Assembly (NCBI GenBank): GCA_934597465.1 | Contig: CAKTSC010000007.1 | Coordinates: forward strand, 1-19,680 | Source: an uncultured Dysosmobacter sp. | GTDB taxonomy: Bacteria; Bacillota; Clostridia; Oscillospirales; Oscillospiraceae | Length of the DNA: 19,680 nucleotides | Direction of reading: 5' to 3' | Part shown: positions 1 to 6,906 of the stretch, in pieces | Layout of the letters: each line of letters begins with the position of its first letter | Position numbering within the stretch: position 1 is the first letter of the stretch | Position numbers and translations under genes: made by a program | Notes under the pieces: generated by a model | Told to the model about the DNA's origin: nothing | Databases searched by the model: none | The model's input: the letters and a program-made list of their open reading frames with translations, nothing else

Positions 1-786
1 GGGGAGCGGCCCTCGGCGGTGCAGATCTTCGGCAGCGACCCCGCCTGCATGGCGGAGGCCGCCGCCATCGCCCTGGAGGAGACCGGGGCGGAGGTCATCG
101 ACCTGAACATGGGCTGCCCCATGGGGAAGATCGTGAACAACGGCGACGGCTCCGCCCTGATGAAGAGCCCGGAGCTGGCCGGACGCATCGTGGAGGCCGT
201 GAACGCCGCCGTGCCCGTGCCGGTGACGGCCAAGATCCGCCGGGGCTGGGACATGGGCAGCTGCAACTGCGTGGAGGTGGCCAAGGTGCTGGAGAGCGCC
301 GGGGCGGCGGCCATCGCCGTCCATGGCCGCACCCGGGCCCAGATGTACTCCGGCCAGGCGGACTGGAACTGCATCCGGGCGGTGAAGGAGGCGGTGGGCG
401 TCCCGGTCATCGCCAACGGGGACATCTTCGCGCCAGAGGACGTGCCGCGGATCCTGAAATATACCCGGGCGGACGCCGCCATGATCGGCCGGGGCTGCTT
501 CGGCAACCCCTGGATCTTCCGGCAGGCCCGGGCGCTGCTGGAGGGGAAGGAGAAGCCCGAGCGGCCCCCCCTGGCCCGGCGCTGCGAGACGGCGCTGCGG
601 CAGATCGAGCTGGCGGCGGAGCTCCGGGGGGAGCGGGTGGCCGTGCTGGAGGGGCGCAAGCAGTACTGCTGGTACCTGAAGGGTGTGGCCCACTCGGGGT
701 ACTACAAGGAGCAGATCGTCCGGATGAACACCATTGAGGACGCCCGGGCCGTGACGCGGGGCATCCAGCGGGATCTCACGGACTGA
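1..786 (+). CDS. dusB: tRNA-dihydrouridine synthase (5' end outside window)
   Basis: FMN-dependent enzyme that reduces uridines in tRNA D-loops in the cytoplasm. The reading frame is open from base 1 and begins mid-protein (GERPSAVQIFG), so the true start and roughly 60-70 N-terminal residues lie upstream; the first ATG-type codon at 19 is not the start. Visible family landmarks, in order: the catalytic-cysteine motif NMGCPMGKIVNNGDGSAL, the lysine-containing TAKIRRGWD, the histidine motif HGRTRAQMYSG, the FMN-phosphate motif ANGDI, and GRGCFGNPWIF. The order and wording fit the DusB subgroup best; other Dus subgroups cannot be fully excluded. It stops 66 bp before the sigma factor gene and could be the end of an upstream operon. 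Family call is very secure, subgroup moderately so. Confidence 0.93.
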   Translation, partial: GERPSAVQIFGSDPACMAEAAAIALEETGAEVIDLNMGCPMGKIVNNGDGSALMKSPELAGRIVEAVNAAVPVPVTAKIRRGWDMGSCNCVEVAKVLESAGAAAIAVHGRTRAQMYSGQADWNCIRAVKEAVGVPVIANGDIFAPEDVPRILKYTRADAAMIGRGCFGNPWIFRQARALLEGKEKPERPPLARRCETALRQIELAAELRGERVAVLEGRKQYCWYLKGVAHSGYYKEQIVRMNTIEDARAVTRGIQRDLTD

Positions 787-852
787 GGGGCGGAAGGCCT
801 GAAAATCAAGGAATGAAAAGGGAACGCACTTGACAGGAGAGGAGGGGACGGC

Positions 853-1461
853 ATGGCGGAGAGCAGGGAGGAGGTCTGGCTGCGGCGGGCCGGAGAGGGC
901 GATCAGGAGGCCTTTGGCTGCCTCGTCCGGGCCTATGAGAAGCGGGTCTTTGCCGTGACGCGGCGGCTCTGTGCCGATCCCTCCGACGCGGAGGAGGCCG
1001 CCCAGGACGCCTTCCTGGCGGTGTGGCAGGGGCTGCCGGGCTTCCGGGGGGAGGCCAGCTTCTCCACCTGGCTCTACCGGCTGACGGTGAACGCCTGCAC
1101 GGACATCCTGCGGCGCAGGCAGCGGCGCTCCGGCCGGGACGGGCCCCTGGAGGAGGCGGAGACCCTGCCGGGCCGGGAGCCGTCCCCCCAGGAGACGGTG
1201 GAGCGGCGGGAACTGCGCGCCGCCCTGGAGGCGGGGCTGCGGCAGCTGCCGGAGGAGTACCGGGAGGCGCTGGTGCTGCGGGAGCTGCGGCAGCTCTCCT
1301 ACGGGGAGATCGCCGCCGCCACCGGGGTGGAGCTGGGCACCGTGAAGTCCCGGATCAGCCGGGGTCGGGGGCTGCTGCGAAAATTTCTGACGGAGAGTGG
1401 GAACCTTTCCAGTTTCCCTGCGTCTAACCGGATAGCAGAAGGAAAGGGGGGACGCGGATGA
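853..1461 (+). CDS. ECF (group 4) RNA polymerase sigma factor
   Basis: Redirects RNA polymerase to a small stress- or envelope-type regulon. Sigma region 2 spans about residues 10-82 (DQEAFGCLVRAYEKRVFAVT, then DAEEAAQDAFLAVWQGLPGF and STWLYRLTVNACTD). Region 4 spans about 115-175 (LRQLPEEYREALVLRELRQL, then SYGEIAAATGVELGTVKSRI). There is no region 1 or 3, as expected for ECF factors. The ATG at 853 has GGAGG seven bases upstream. The last three bases overlap the anti-sigma start in an ATGA junction, so the two are translationally coupled. The C-terminal tail after region 4 (about 20 residues, GNLSSFPASNR...) looks unstructured because the DNA beneath it carries an ECF promoter (see separate entry). 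Similar in layout to SigW-type systems, but the specific regulon is unknown. Confidence 0.93.
   Translation: MAESREEVWLRRAGEGDQEAFGCLVRAYEKRVFAVTRRLCADPSDAEEAAQDAFLAVWQGLPGFRGEASFSTWLYRLTVNACTDILRRRQRRSGRDGPLEEAETLPGREPSPQETVERRELRAALEAGLRQLPEEYREALVLRELRQLSYGEIAAATGVELGTVKSRISRGRGLLRKFLTESGNLSSFPASNRIAEGKGGRG
1400..1424 (+). promoter_or_regulatory. ECF-type promoter inside the sigma gene, driving the anti-sigma gene
   Basis: GGAAC at 1400-1404 is followed by exactly 16 bases and then CGTC at 1421-1424 (continuing TAA). This matches the known Firmicute ECF consensus (AAC, N16, CGTC). A start near 1431 would leave a leader of about 27 nt holding the GGAAAGGGGG ribosome site of the anti-sigma gene at 1458. 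Confidence 0.7.
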
Positions 1462-2324
1462 CGCCCTGCGAGGAATACTGGGAGGCGCTGAACGCCCTGG
1501 TGGACGGGGAGTGCACGCCGGAGGAGGAAGCGGCCCTCCGCGCCCATCTGGCCGTCTGCCCGGGCTGCCGCGCCGCCCTGGCGGATCTGGAGGCGGTGCA
1601 GGCGGTCTGCGAGGAGTGGGCGGGGGAGCCGGACGACTTCACGGACGCGGAGTTCGTGGACGTGCCGGAGGGCTTCGCCCAGCGGGTGCTGGCCCGGGCG
1701 GCGGAGACGCCGCAGATCCGGGCGGAGAAGCCCCGGAGGGGGCGGAAGTCCCGCTCCCGGGGCTACGGGGCCACGTGGGCGGCTCTCGCCGCCTGCCTTG
1801 CGCTGATGGTCTGCCTGGAGGCCACGGTGTTTCCCTTTAGACGGGGAGCCAACAGCAGTCCCGCCAGCGAGGACAGCACCGGCAACATGGCAAGCACCGC
1901 CGGGGCGGCGGAGGAGAACGGCGTCAGCCCCCAGTCCGCCGGGAAGGATGACCGCAGCAAGCGGATGACGGACGAGGACGTGCTGACGGCGGCGGAGGCG
2001 GACGTCTGCTGGGAGCTGACGGCGGCGGAGGAGCGGGAGCTCCTGACGGGCTACGGCTACGACTGGCAGGAGACGGAGACCGGCCGGGTCTACACCCTGA
2101 CGGTGGGAGATCTGGAGGTCATCCGGATGAGGGCGCAGGGGGAGGACATCCTGCTGAGCCTGCCCTGGGAGGAGGAAGCCGCCCAGAACAGCGACGGCGC
2201 GGTGAACATCTACGGCGCCTACAACGCCGCCGGGGGCTCCGAGCCGGAGCGGCAGTACGAGCTCGCCGGGACGCCGGAGAAGGGCGAGTACCGCATTCTG
2301 GTGCTGCCGCCGGAGGACGAATGA
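1458..2324 (+). CDS. Membrane-anchored zinc-finger anti-sigma factor
   Basis: Cytoplasmic ZAS-type domain that would hold the upstream sigma factor inactive until an envelope signal releases it. The first 40 residues carry the HxxxCxxC zinc motif (H30, C34, C37 in AHLAVCPGCRAAL). One transmembrane helix follows at about residues 105-124 (ATWAALAACLALMVCLEATV), preceded by a basic stretch. The remaining 165 residues are probably extracytoplasmic, acidic and rich in Glu/Asp with no fold I recognise. Start ATG 1458 overlaps the sigma stop codon by four bases (ATGA), the classic arrangement of a cognate sigma/anti-sigma pair, and has GGAAAGGGGGG upstream. Followed 27 bp later by a strong terminator. 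The outer domain probably sets signal specificity; how it is inactivated is not visible. Confidence 0.88.
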   Translation: MTPCEEYWEALNALVDGECTPEEEAALRAHLAVCPGCRAALADLEAVQAVCEEWAGEPDDFTDAEFVDVPEGFAQRVLARAAETPQIRAEKPRRGRKSRSRGYGATWAALAACLALMVCLEATVFPFRRGANSSPASEDSTGNMASTAGAAEENGVSPQSAGKDDRSKRMTDEDVLTAAEADVCWELTAAEERELLTGYGYDWQETETGRVYTLTVGDLEVIRMRAQGEDILLSLPWEEEAAQNSDGAVNIYGAYNAAGGSEPERQYELAGTPEKGEYRILVLPPEDE

Positions 2325-2350
2325 CCACGGCAATGGAGGAAAGAGGGAAA

Positions 2351-2376
2351 GGCCGCCCCGACGGGGCGGCCTTTTT
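2351..2376 (+). terminator. Intrinsic terminator after the sigma/anti-sigma operon
   Basis: GGCCGCCCC at 2351-2359 pairs perfectly with GGGGCGGCC at 2363-2371 across a 3-nt loop, and is followed by five T. Ends the sigma/anti-sigma transcript and isolates it from the YoaK gene. Confidence 0.9.
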
Positions 2377-2400
2377 CGGCGCTTTTTTGCCGGGAAAGCC

Positions 2401-2428
2401 TTGATTTCTCCCGGTTTTCTGCTATGCT
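2401..2428 (+). promoter_or_regulatory. Sigma-A promoter with extended -10 for the YoaK-like gene
   Basis: TTGATT at 2401-2406, 16 bp, then TGCTATGCT (extended -10, hexamer 2423-2428). It lies just after the terminator and in front of the only plus-strand gene nearby. Predicted start is near 2435, leaving a leader of about 125 nt. Confidence 0.6.
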
Positions 2429-2435
2429 GAAAAGC

Positions 2436-2545
2436 TGGAAAGGCCCCGGCGGGGCCTCGGGAGACCGGGGAAAGTCTCCCGGGGGGAAAGCACTGCCGGG
2501 CATGGCCCGCCGGGAGCCCGGCGGAGATCTTAGAAAGAGAAAGTG
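2436..2545 (+). promoter_or_regulatory. Structured 5' leader of the YoaK-like gene, class unknown
   Basis: Three strong hairpins are packed between promoter and start. The first is AGGCCCC/GGGGCCT (2441-2457). The second is CGGGAGAC/GTCTCCCG (2458-2481), extendable outward to 11 pairs and then competing with the first. The third region (about 2504-2524) can fold either as one long GCCGGGC/GCCCGGC stem or as two smaller hairpins. Alternative folds suggest a cis-regulatory RNA, but I match it to no known riboswitch family. Confidence 0.4.
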
Positions 2546-2560
2546 GGGAAACGCGAAACC

Positions 2561-3280
2561 ATGGCATCGGACGAACAATACTTGATCTGTGAGAAAAACT
2601 GGGTGTACTATACCCTGATGGCGGTATCAGGCTTCTACGGGGCCTTCACCTACCTGCTGCGGGGCAACGTCTTCTGCAACGCCCAGACGGGGAATGTGGT
2701 GCTGCTGGGCCTGGCCCTGGGCCAGGCGAAATGGGGGGAGGCCCTGTACTACCTCTTCCCCATCTCGGCGTACCTGCTGGGGGCCTTCTTCTCGGAGCTG
2801 CTGCCGAACCCCGTGAAGCACGCCCTGCGCATCCGCTGGGACACGCTGCTGCTGGCCATCGAGATGTGCGCGGTGATTTTCTTAGGCATCCTGCCGGAGA
2901 GCGCCCCGGTGCAGATCTCCCAGGTGGTCATCAACTTCATCGCCTCCATGCAGTACAACACCTTCCGCCAGGCCCAGGGAACGCCCATGGCCACCACCTT
3001 CGCCACCAACCATATCCGGCAGGTGGGTATCGGCCTGGCCATTGAGCTGCGGCACCGGAAGACCGGCAACAAGAGCCATCGGGAGAAGTGGAGCAAGCAC
3101 TGCTGCATGCTGCTCTTCTTCCTGGGGGGCGCCACCGTGGGGACGGTGTTCTGCCGGCTGTGGCTGGGCCGGGCCATCTGGCTGACCCTGCTGCCCCTGG
3201 GCTGCCTCTTCCAGCTGCTGCTGCGGGAGGATCTGCGGGCCGACCGGGAGACCCTGGAGCGCAAGCCCCACGGGCACTGA
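2561..3280 (+). CDS. YoaK/DUF1275 family membrane protein
   Basis: Small polytopic membrane protein of unknown function, about 239 residues, the usual length of the family. Visible landmarks are the N-terminal helix around YYTLMAVSGFYGAFTYLLRG, the family-typical stretch FCNAQTGNVVLLGLALGQ, several further hydrophobic helices, and a conserved-looking central segment (FIASMQYNTFRQAQGTPMAT, then FATNHIRQ). I prefer ATG 2561 (MASDEQ), with GGGGA 11 bases upstream; a GTG in the same frame at 2543 is possible and has only a weak AGAAAGAGA upstream. It stands alone between two terminators with its own promoter and structured leader. DUF1275 proteins are assumed to be transporters, but no substrate is established. 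Confidence 0.85.
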   Translation: MASDEQYLICEKNWVYYTLMAVSGFYGAFTYLLRGNVFCNAQTGNVVLLGLALGQAKWGEALYYLFPISAYLLGAFFSELLPNPVKHALRIRWDTLLLAIEMCAVIFLGILPESAPVQISQVVINFIASMQYNTFRQAQGTPMATTFATNHIRQVGIGLAIELRHRKTGNKSHREKWSKHCCMLLFFLGGATVGTVFCRLWLGRAIWLTLLPLGCLFQLLLREDLRADRETLERKPHGH

Positions 3281-3311
3281 GGACGGAGACCGCCGGAAAC
3301 GGGCATCGAAA

Positions 3312-3350
3312 GGGAAAAGGCGTGACTTGGGGAAAGTCACGCCTTTTCCC
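3312..3350. terminator. Bidirectional terminator between convergent YoaK and WYL genes
   Basis: GGGAAAAGGCGTGACTT (3312-3328) pairs with AAGTCACGCCTTTTCCC (3334-3350), a 17-bp perfect stem with a 5-nt loop and A/T tracts on both sides, so it can stop transcription from both directions. The stop codon of the minus-strand WYL gene (3337-3339) lies within the stem. Confidence 0.85.
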
Positions 3351-4368
3351 CGTTGTGGGCGCTTTCCGCCGGAGGGGAGGCTTCGTAGAGGGCGGCGATG
3401 GAGGCGATGTGGCAGGCGTAGCCCTCCGCGGCGGAGGCGGGGGACAGGATGCGGACTTCGTCTCCGAAGCCGCAGATCCAGGCGTAGAACTGGGGACTCA
3501 CCGCCACCTCCGTCCGGACGGTGAAGTGGGCGCCGCCGTCGGGGATCAGCAGGGCGTCCGGGCCCAGGCGATCCAGCACCGCCCCGGCCAGGTGGTTGGC
3601 GAAGCGAAGCCGCACGCTGACCTCCTCCCCGGAGAACATGCCAAAGACCTTCCGGGTGTAGGCGGCCATGTCCTGGGCGGCGAAGGTCTCGTGGCCTTGG
3701 CGGGGCTCCTCCGTCAGGCGGATGTCCGTCATCTTGTCCACCCGGTAGTGCTTCAGCAGGCCGGCGGCGGCGTCGTAGGCCAGGAGGTAGTAGTTGGCGT
3801 TGTCCCAGGTCAGGGCGAAGGGGCTCACCTGGTAGAAGGCCCCGTCGCGGCGGTAGTGCCGCTGCCGCCGGGGGGTATACTCAAAGTAGCGGAAGCGGAT
3901 CTGCCGGTTCTCGGCGATGCCCCGGTGGAGCTCGTCCACATTGTAGTAGATGGACTCGTTCATGGTCTTGATGCGGCCCGCCACGTAGACCTGGCGGCTG
4001 AGGCCCCGGGCCTGGTGGACGCTGCAGAGGCCCTCGATCTTTTCGATGAGGGAGAGAGTCTTTCTCGCGGTGATGAAGCGGGAGGACTGGACGCTGTCCA
4101 CCAGCAGCTTCAGCTCCGCCAGCTCGAAGGGGCGGGAGGCCACAAAGTAGCCGCTGCTCCGGCCGCTGCCGCTCTGGACGATGTCCAGCCCGTAGTCCCG
4201 GAGGGTCTCGATGTCCCCGTAGATGCTCTTGCGCTCGGCGGCGATGCCCCGCCGGGCCAGAAGCTCGATGAGCCGGGAGACGGGGAGGGGGTGCTCCTCG
4301 TCGGAGTATTTCAGGAGATCGTCCATGAGGCAGAGGAGCTTCTGCTTCTGGAAGGAGCTGCGCGCCAT
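3337..4368 (-). CDS. WYL-domain transcriptional regulator with N-terminal HTH
   Basis: Cytoplasmic DNA-binding regulator, 343 residues. Residues about 1-70 form a winged helix-turn-helix (LLCLMDDLLKYSDEEHPLPV, then ERKSIYGDIETLRDYGLDI, typical of the HTH_11/DeoR-like domain fused to WYL). Residues about 135-210 carry the WYL fold (NRQIRFRYFEYT, VSPFALTWDNANYYLLAYD), and the C-terminal extension (VRLRFANHLAGAVLDRLG) is the usual WCX region. WYL domains are thought to bind nucleic acid or nucleotide ligands; targets are unknown here. The gene stands alone, with its own promoter and a terminator at its very end. ATG 4368 has AGGAAAGG a little upstream. Nothing in the flanking genes reveals its regulon. 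Confidence 0.9.
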   Translation of the reverse strand: MARSSFQKQKLLCLMDDLLKYSDEEHPLPVSRLIELLARRGIAAERKSIYGDIETLRDYGLDIVQSGSGRSSGYFVASRPFELAELKLLVDSVQSSRFITARKTLSLIEKIEGLCSVHQARGLSRQVYVAGRIKTMNESIYYNVDELHRGIAENRQIRFRYFEYTPRRQRHYRRDGAFYQVSPFALTWDNANYYLLAYDAAAGLLKHYRVDKMTDIRLTEEPRQGHETFAAQDMAAYTRKVFGMFSGEEVSVRLRFANHLAGAVLDRLGPDALLIPDGGAHFTVRTEVAVSPQFYAWICGFGDEVRILSPASAAEGYACHIASIAALYEASPPAESAHNGEKA

Positions 4369-4400
4369 TGCCGTCCCGCCTTTCCTGCGTGCTTTCCCCT

Positions 4401-4430
4401 ATTATACCCGGAGGGGGCGGCGGGTGTAAA
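4401..4430 (-). promoter_or_regulatory. Sigma-A promoter of the WYL regulator
   Basis: On the minus strand TTTACA (4430-4425), 18 bp, TATAAT (4406-4401): a near-consensus promoter whose start would lie about 25 bp upstream of the ATG at 4368. Confidence 0.75.
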
Positions 4431-4436
4431 GGGGCA

Positions 4437-4461
4437 AACCGCCCCGGAAACGGGACGGTTT
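4437..4461. other. GC hairpin between two minus-strand genes
   Basis: AACCG-CCCG-GAAA-CGGG-ACGGTT hairpin with a T run on the plus side. It looks like a plus-strand terminator although no plus-strand gene reads into it. It may shield the WYL promoter or stop antisense transcription. Function uncertain. Confidence 0.35.
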
Positions 4462-4521
4462 TTTGCGCGGGGAGGCTTTCCGGAGGCGGCGCGGGCGGGG
4501 AGGGGTGAGCGGCGGGCTCCG

Positions 4522-4558
4522 GAAAAGAAACGAGAGCGCGGCGTTTGCCGCGCTCTCG
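4522..4558 (-). terminator. Terminator of the yhdT-panF-like operon
   Basis: On the minus strand CGAGAGCGCGGC pairs perfectly with GCCGCGCTCTCG across AAAC (4558-4531) and is followed by TTTCTTTTCC. It begins about 34 bp after the symporter stop. Confidence 0.88.
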
Positions 4559-4591
4559 CTAGGGAGATGGAGTTGGGTGGGAATGCCGGAA

Positions 4592-6082
4592 TTAGAAGCA
4601 GTTCTCCAGAACGTCCTTGTCCAGGCCTTCCTTGGGGCAGGTGGCGAAGGACACGACGTAGTACAGGATGGCGCTGACCAGCAGGCCCCAGACCACGGCG
4701 TTGATGCCCAGCACCTTGACATTGTAGTAAGCGAAGATGTAGAAGGCGGCGCCGCCGATGGAGGCAGCGACAGCACCCTGCTTGGTGCCCTTCTTGAAGA
4801 AGAGGCCGCCCACCAGGGGCCAGAAGAAGGCGCACTCGAGGCCGCCCATGGCGAAGAGGTTCAGAACCCAGATGATATCGGGGGGATTCAGGGCCAGCAG
4901 CACGGTGATGATGCCGACGACCAGGGTGCCGCCGATGGTGAACTTGCCCAGGTTCTTCTGATACTTGGCAACGCGCTCGGGGATGTCCTTCACATAATAG
5001 GTGTGATAGATATCCTTGATGATGGCGGCGGAGGCCAGGATCAGCAGGGAGGAAACGGTGGACATAACAGCAGCCAGAGGAGCAGCCAGGAACAGGCCGG
5101 CGATGCCCACGGGCATGATCTGCAGAACCACGGTGGGGATGAAGTAGTCAGAGTTGGGCAGGGTGGAGGTGTCGATCAGAGCACCGCACCAGACGCCGGC
5201 CAGGTGCATGCCAACGATAACGAAGGCGCAGGTCACGGCGCCGATCCACATGGCGCTGTGGAGGCTCTTGGTGTTCTTGAAGCCCATGGCACGGACGGCG
5301 GTCTGGGGCAGGCCGATGGTGCCGAAGCCGACCAGGATCCAGTAGGACAGCAGGGTGCCGGGGCCAAAGACGCCGGTCAGGTTGTCCCAGACCTCGGGGA
5401 GCTTGGTGGCGAGGGAGGCGTTGATGTTGGCAATGCCGCCGCCGGCGGTGAAGGCGCTGATCAGCAGGATGGCGGTGCCCAGGCACATGATGAGGCCCTG
5501 GATGGTGTCGGTGATGACGACCGCGGTGAAGCCGCCGAAGGAGGTGTAAACGATGACCACGGCGGCGAAGATCAGCAGGCCGATCTTGTAGTCCAGGCCG
5601 GTGATGACGCTGACCAGGGTGGCGCCGCCCTTGAACTGGCCGATCATCTGAACGATGAAGAAGACCACCATCAGGATGGAGGTGACGATGACCAGCAGGT
5701 CGCTCTTATAGCGGGCACGGAGGTAGCCGGCGACGGTGACGGCACCGGTACGGCGGGAGACGATGGCCAGCTTGTTGCCCAGCACGCCCAGCACCATGAA
5801 GGTGACGGGAACCTGGGTGGCGGCGATCCACACCTGGGTGTAGCCGTAAGTCATGCCGCCGGCGCCGGGGCCGGAGATGAAGGAGCTCACGGAGGTGTAG
5901 GTGGCCATGGTGGTCATGGCCAGGATCAGGCCGTTCATGCCGCGGCCGCCGATGAAGTACTTGTTTTCCTTGCTGAGGGTGCTGCGGCTGTCGCGCACCT
6001 TGCCGTAGACCAGACCGATGACGGTGTTGGCGACAAGGTAGACGATCAGGATGATCAAAACAGTGATCTGCTGGCTGCTCAT
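4592..6082 (-). CDS. panF: Sodium:solute symporter, pantothenate (PanF) type
   Basis: Inner-membrane Na+-coupled uptake carrier of the SSS family, 496 residues with about 13 hydrophobic segments. PanF-like stretches I recognise: NKYFIGGRGMNGLILAMT, ATYTSVSSFISGPGAG (the Na+-site region), the YTSFGGFTAVVITDTIQG block, GTIGLPQTAVRAMGFKNTKS, FLAAPLAAVMSTVSSLLI and NLFAMGGLECAFFWPLV. Length and motif order agree with E. coli PanF (483 aa), which imports pantothenate for CoA synthesis. Its ATG overlaps the stop of the upstream DUF997 gene by four bases, the same gene order as enterobacterial yhdT-panF, which strengthens the substrate assignment. Other SSS carriers (proline, short acids) remain possible because substrate residues cannot be judged by eye. 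Codon use is more biased than in flanking genes, suggesting good expression. Confidence 0.8.
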   Translation of the reverse strand: MSSQQITVLIILIVYLVANTVIGLVYGKVRDSRSTLSKENKYFIGGRGMNGLILAMTTMATYTSVSSFISGPGAGGMTYGYTQVWIAATQVPVTFMVLGVLGNKLAIVSRRTGAVTVAGYLRARYKSDLLVIVTSILMVVFFIVQMIGQFKGGATLVSVITGLDYKIGLLIFAAVVIVYTSFGGFTAVVITDTIQGLIMCLGTAILLISAFTAGGGIANINASLATKLPEVWDNLTGVFGPGTLLSYWILVGFGTIGLPQTAVRAMGFKNTKSLHSAMWIGAVTCAFVIVGMHLAGVWCGALIDTSTLPNSDYFIPTVVLQIMPVGIAGLFLAAPLAAVMSTVSSLLILASAAIIKDIYHTYYVKDIPERVAKYQKNLGKFTIGGTLVVGIITVLLALNPPDIIWVLNLFAMGGLECAFFWPLVGGLFFKKGTKQGAVAASIGGAAFYIFAYYNVKVLGINAVVWGLLVSAILYYVVSFATCPKEGLDKDVLENCF

Positions 6083-6342
6083 TTCTCGTCCACCTCCTCG
6101 TCATACTCAAAGTCGATGAAGACCTTCTTCATCAGGTACCAGACGCCCAGCAGGCACACAACGATGCTGCCGAACACGGACACGGACAGCCAGGCGGGCA
6201 TGCCAAGGAACATCTTGCCGCTGCCGTTCAGGGCGAAAGCCCAGATGCACTCCCAAGCGCAGGTGAGGACGGCGACGATCAGGGTGCCGCGGATCTCACG
6301 CACGCACTGCTTGTGCATCTCTTCGCGAGTTAATTTCTTCAA
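6079..6342 (-). CDS. yhdT: YhdT-like small membrane protein (DUF997)
   Basis: An 87-residue protein with two transmembrane helices (about residues 17-38 and 52-72) separated by the loop GKMFLGMPAWL, which matches the family's GFPxWF-type element, and ending in an acidic cytoplasmic tail (DFEYDEEVDEK). I place the start at TTG 6342 (KKLTREEMHKQ), because AAGGAGGAG sits nine bases upstream; upstream in-frame sequence is non-protein-like leader DNA, and the downstream ATG has no ribosome site. The ATGA overlap with the symporter implies translational coupling. In enterobacteria yhdT precedes panF; its role is not established, but small partner subunits of SSS carriers are known, so an accessory role in uptake is a reasonable inference. 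Confidence 0.78.
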   Translation of the reverse strand: MKKLTREEMHKQCVREIRGTLIVAVLTCAWECIWAFALNGSGKMFLGMPAWLSVSVFGSIVVCLLGVWYLMKKVFIDFEYDEEVDEK

Positions 6343-6570
6343 GATTTCTCTCCTCCTTAAAGATTTCCCGTTAGGGGATCCCAACACGGAGCGGTCTTTC
6401 CGGTCTCCCTTTCCGGAGGGGGCCGACCCGCAATGGTTGATAGAAACGACGGGACGTGCCGCGGGGTTCCTATCGCGAGCTTTGCTTCGGGAAGCCGCCC
6501 GGAAAGGGCAAGTCATACCAGGGGAAGCGCGGGATCGTGAAATCCTAGTCAGACAACTTTACCGAAGTAT
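6343..6570 (-). promoter_or_regulatory. Long structured 5' leader of the yhdT-panF-like operon
   Basis: About 210-230 nt of noncoding leader between the promoter and the TTG start. On the minus strand GATAGGAAC (6474-6466) can pair with GTTTCTATC (6447-6439) over an 18-nt loop. GCGG-GTC pairs with GACCGC around an inner CCC/GGG helix (about 6432-6392), and TCCC/GGGA lies just before the ribosome site. There is no T-run terminator, so any control would act on translation. I match it to no named riboswitch. Confidence 0.4.
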
Positions 6571-6576
6571 GAACAC

Positions 6577-6605
6577 AATATAGCAGAATCTTTCTAAAAA
6601 CGCAA
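6577..6605 (-). promoter_or_regulatory. Sigma-A promoter of the yhdT-panF-like operon
   Basis: Minus strand TTGCGT (6605-6600), 17 bp, TATATT (6582-6577) preceded by TGC, i.e. an extended -10. Correct spacing and the only good candidate upstream of the operon. Confidence 0.68.
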
Positions 6606-6813
6606 GAGGGTAGATGAGGTTTTTTGCTGAAAAATGACGAAATTTTAAAGGAACTGTGAACAGAGAGGATGGCAGAAAAACGTTTGCCTGCCATGGATTT
6701 ACAGAAAGATGACAAATGCTTGCACTGGGAGTACAAAAACGGGGCGGTTTTTCGACCCTTCGGCGGCCTGGCGGGAACCCGGATCCGGAGGCTCGCAGGG
6801 GTGCCGGAAGGGC

Positions 6814-6851
6814 GTCTGCGCACCCGGCGGCCTGCCGCCGGGTGCGCAGAC
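6814..6851. repeat. 18-bp perfect inverted repeat
   Basis: GTCTGCGCACCCGGCGGC (6814-6831) and its exact complement (6834-6851) separated by two bases. Too long and T-poor for an ordinary intrinsic terminator; it could be a REP-like element or a transcript-end stabiliser. Confidence 0.7.
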
Positions 6852-6879
6852 CACGGTGTGAAGAAGCTGTGAAGGGGGG

Positions 6880-6906
6880 CCCCGCCGGGCGCATGGCCCG
6901 GCGGGG
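6880..6906 (-). terminator. Probable transcript-end hairpin of the P1 peptidase gene
   Basis: CCCCGCCGGGC / GCCCGGCGGGG (6880-6890, 6896-6906), 11 bp with a 5-nt loop, starting 36 bp beyond the stop codon. On the minus strand it is followed by CCCCCCTTCA rather than a T run, so termination would be weak. Confidence 0.5.

Noticed and set aside
6439..6480. Minus-strand GGAACCCCGCGGCACGTCCCG looked a little like a T-box (TGGTACCGCG ... CGTCCC).
   Set aside because: The TGG-N-ACCGCG core does not match, there is no terminator after it, and no specifier-loop structure could be made out.
4463..6583. Very long plus-strand open frame antisense to the symporter operon (and similar long antisense frames over 1299-2567, 6939-8309, 10274-11428, 16227-17372 and 17521-18753).
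   Set aside because: Composition is repetitive Gly/Ala/Asp/His or Arg/Pro, with no family features and poor starts. They mirror the strongly biased codon use of real genes on the other strand in GC-rich DNA.
6669..6872. 67-codon plus-strand frame in the gap before the P1 peptidase.
   Set aside because: No properly spaced ribosome site, no promoter, and its second half is encoded by the 18-bp inverted repeat.
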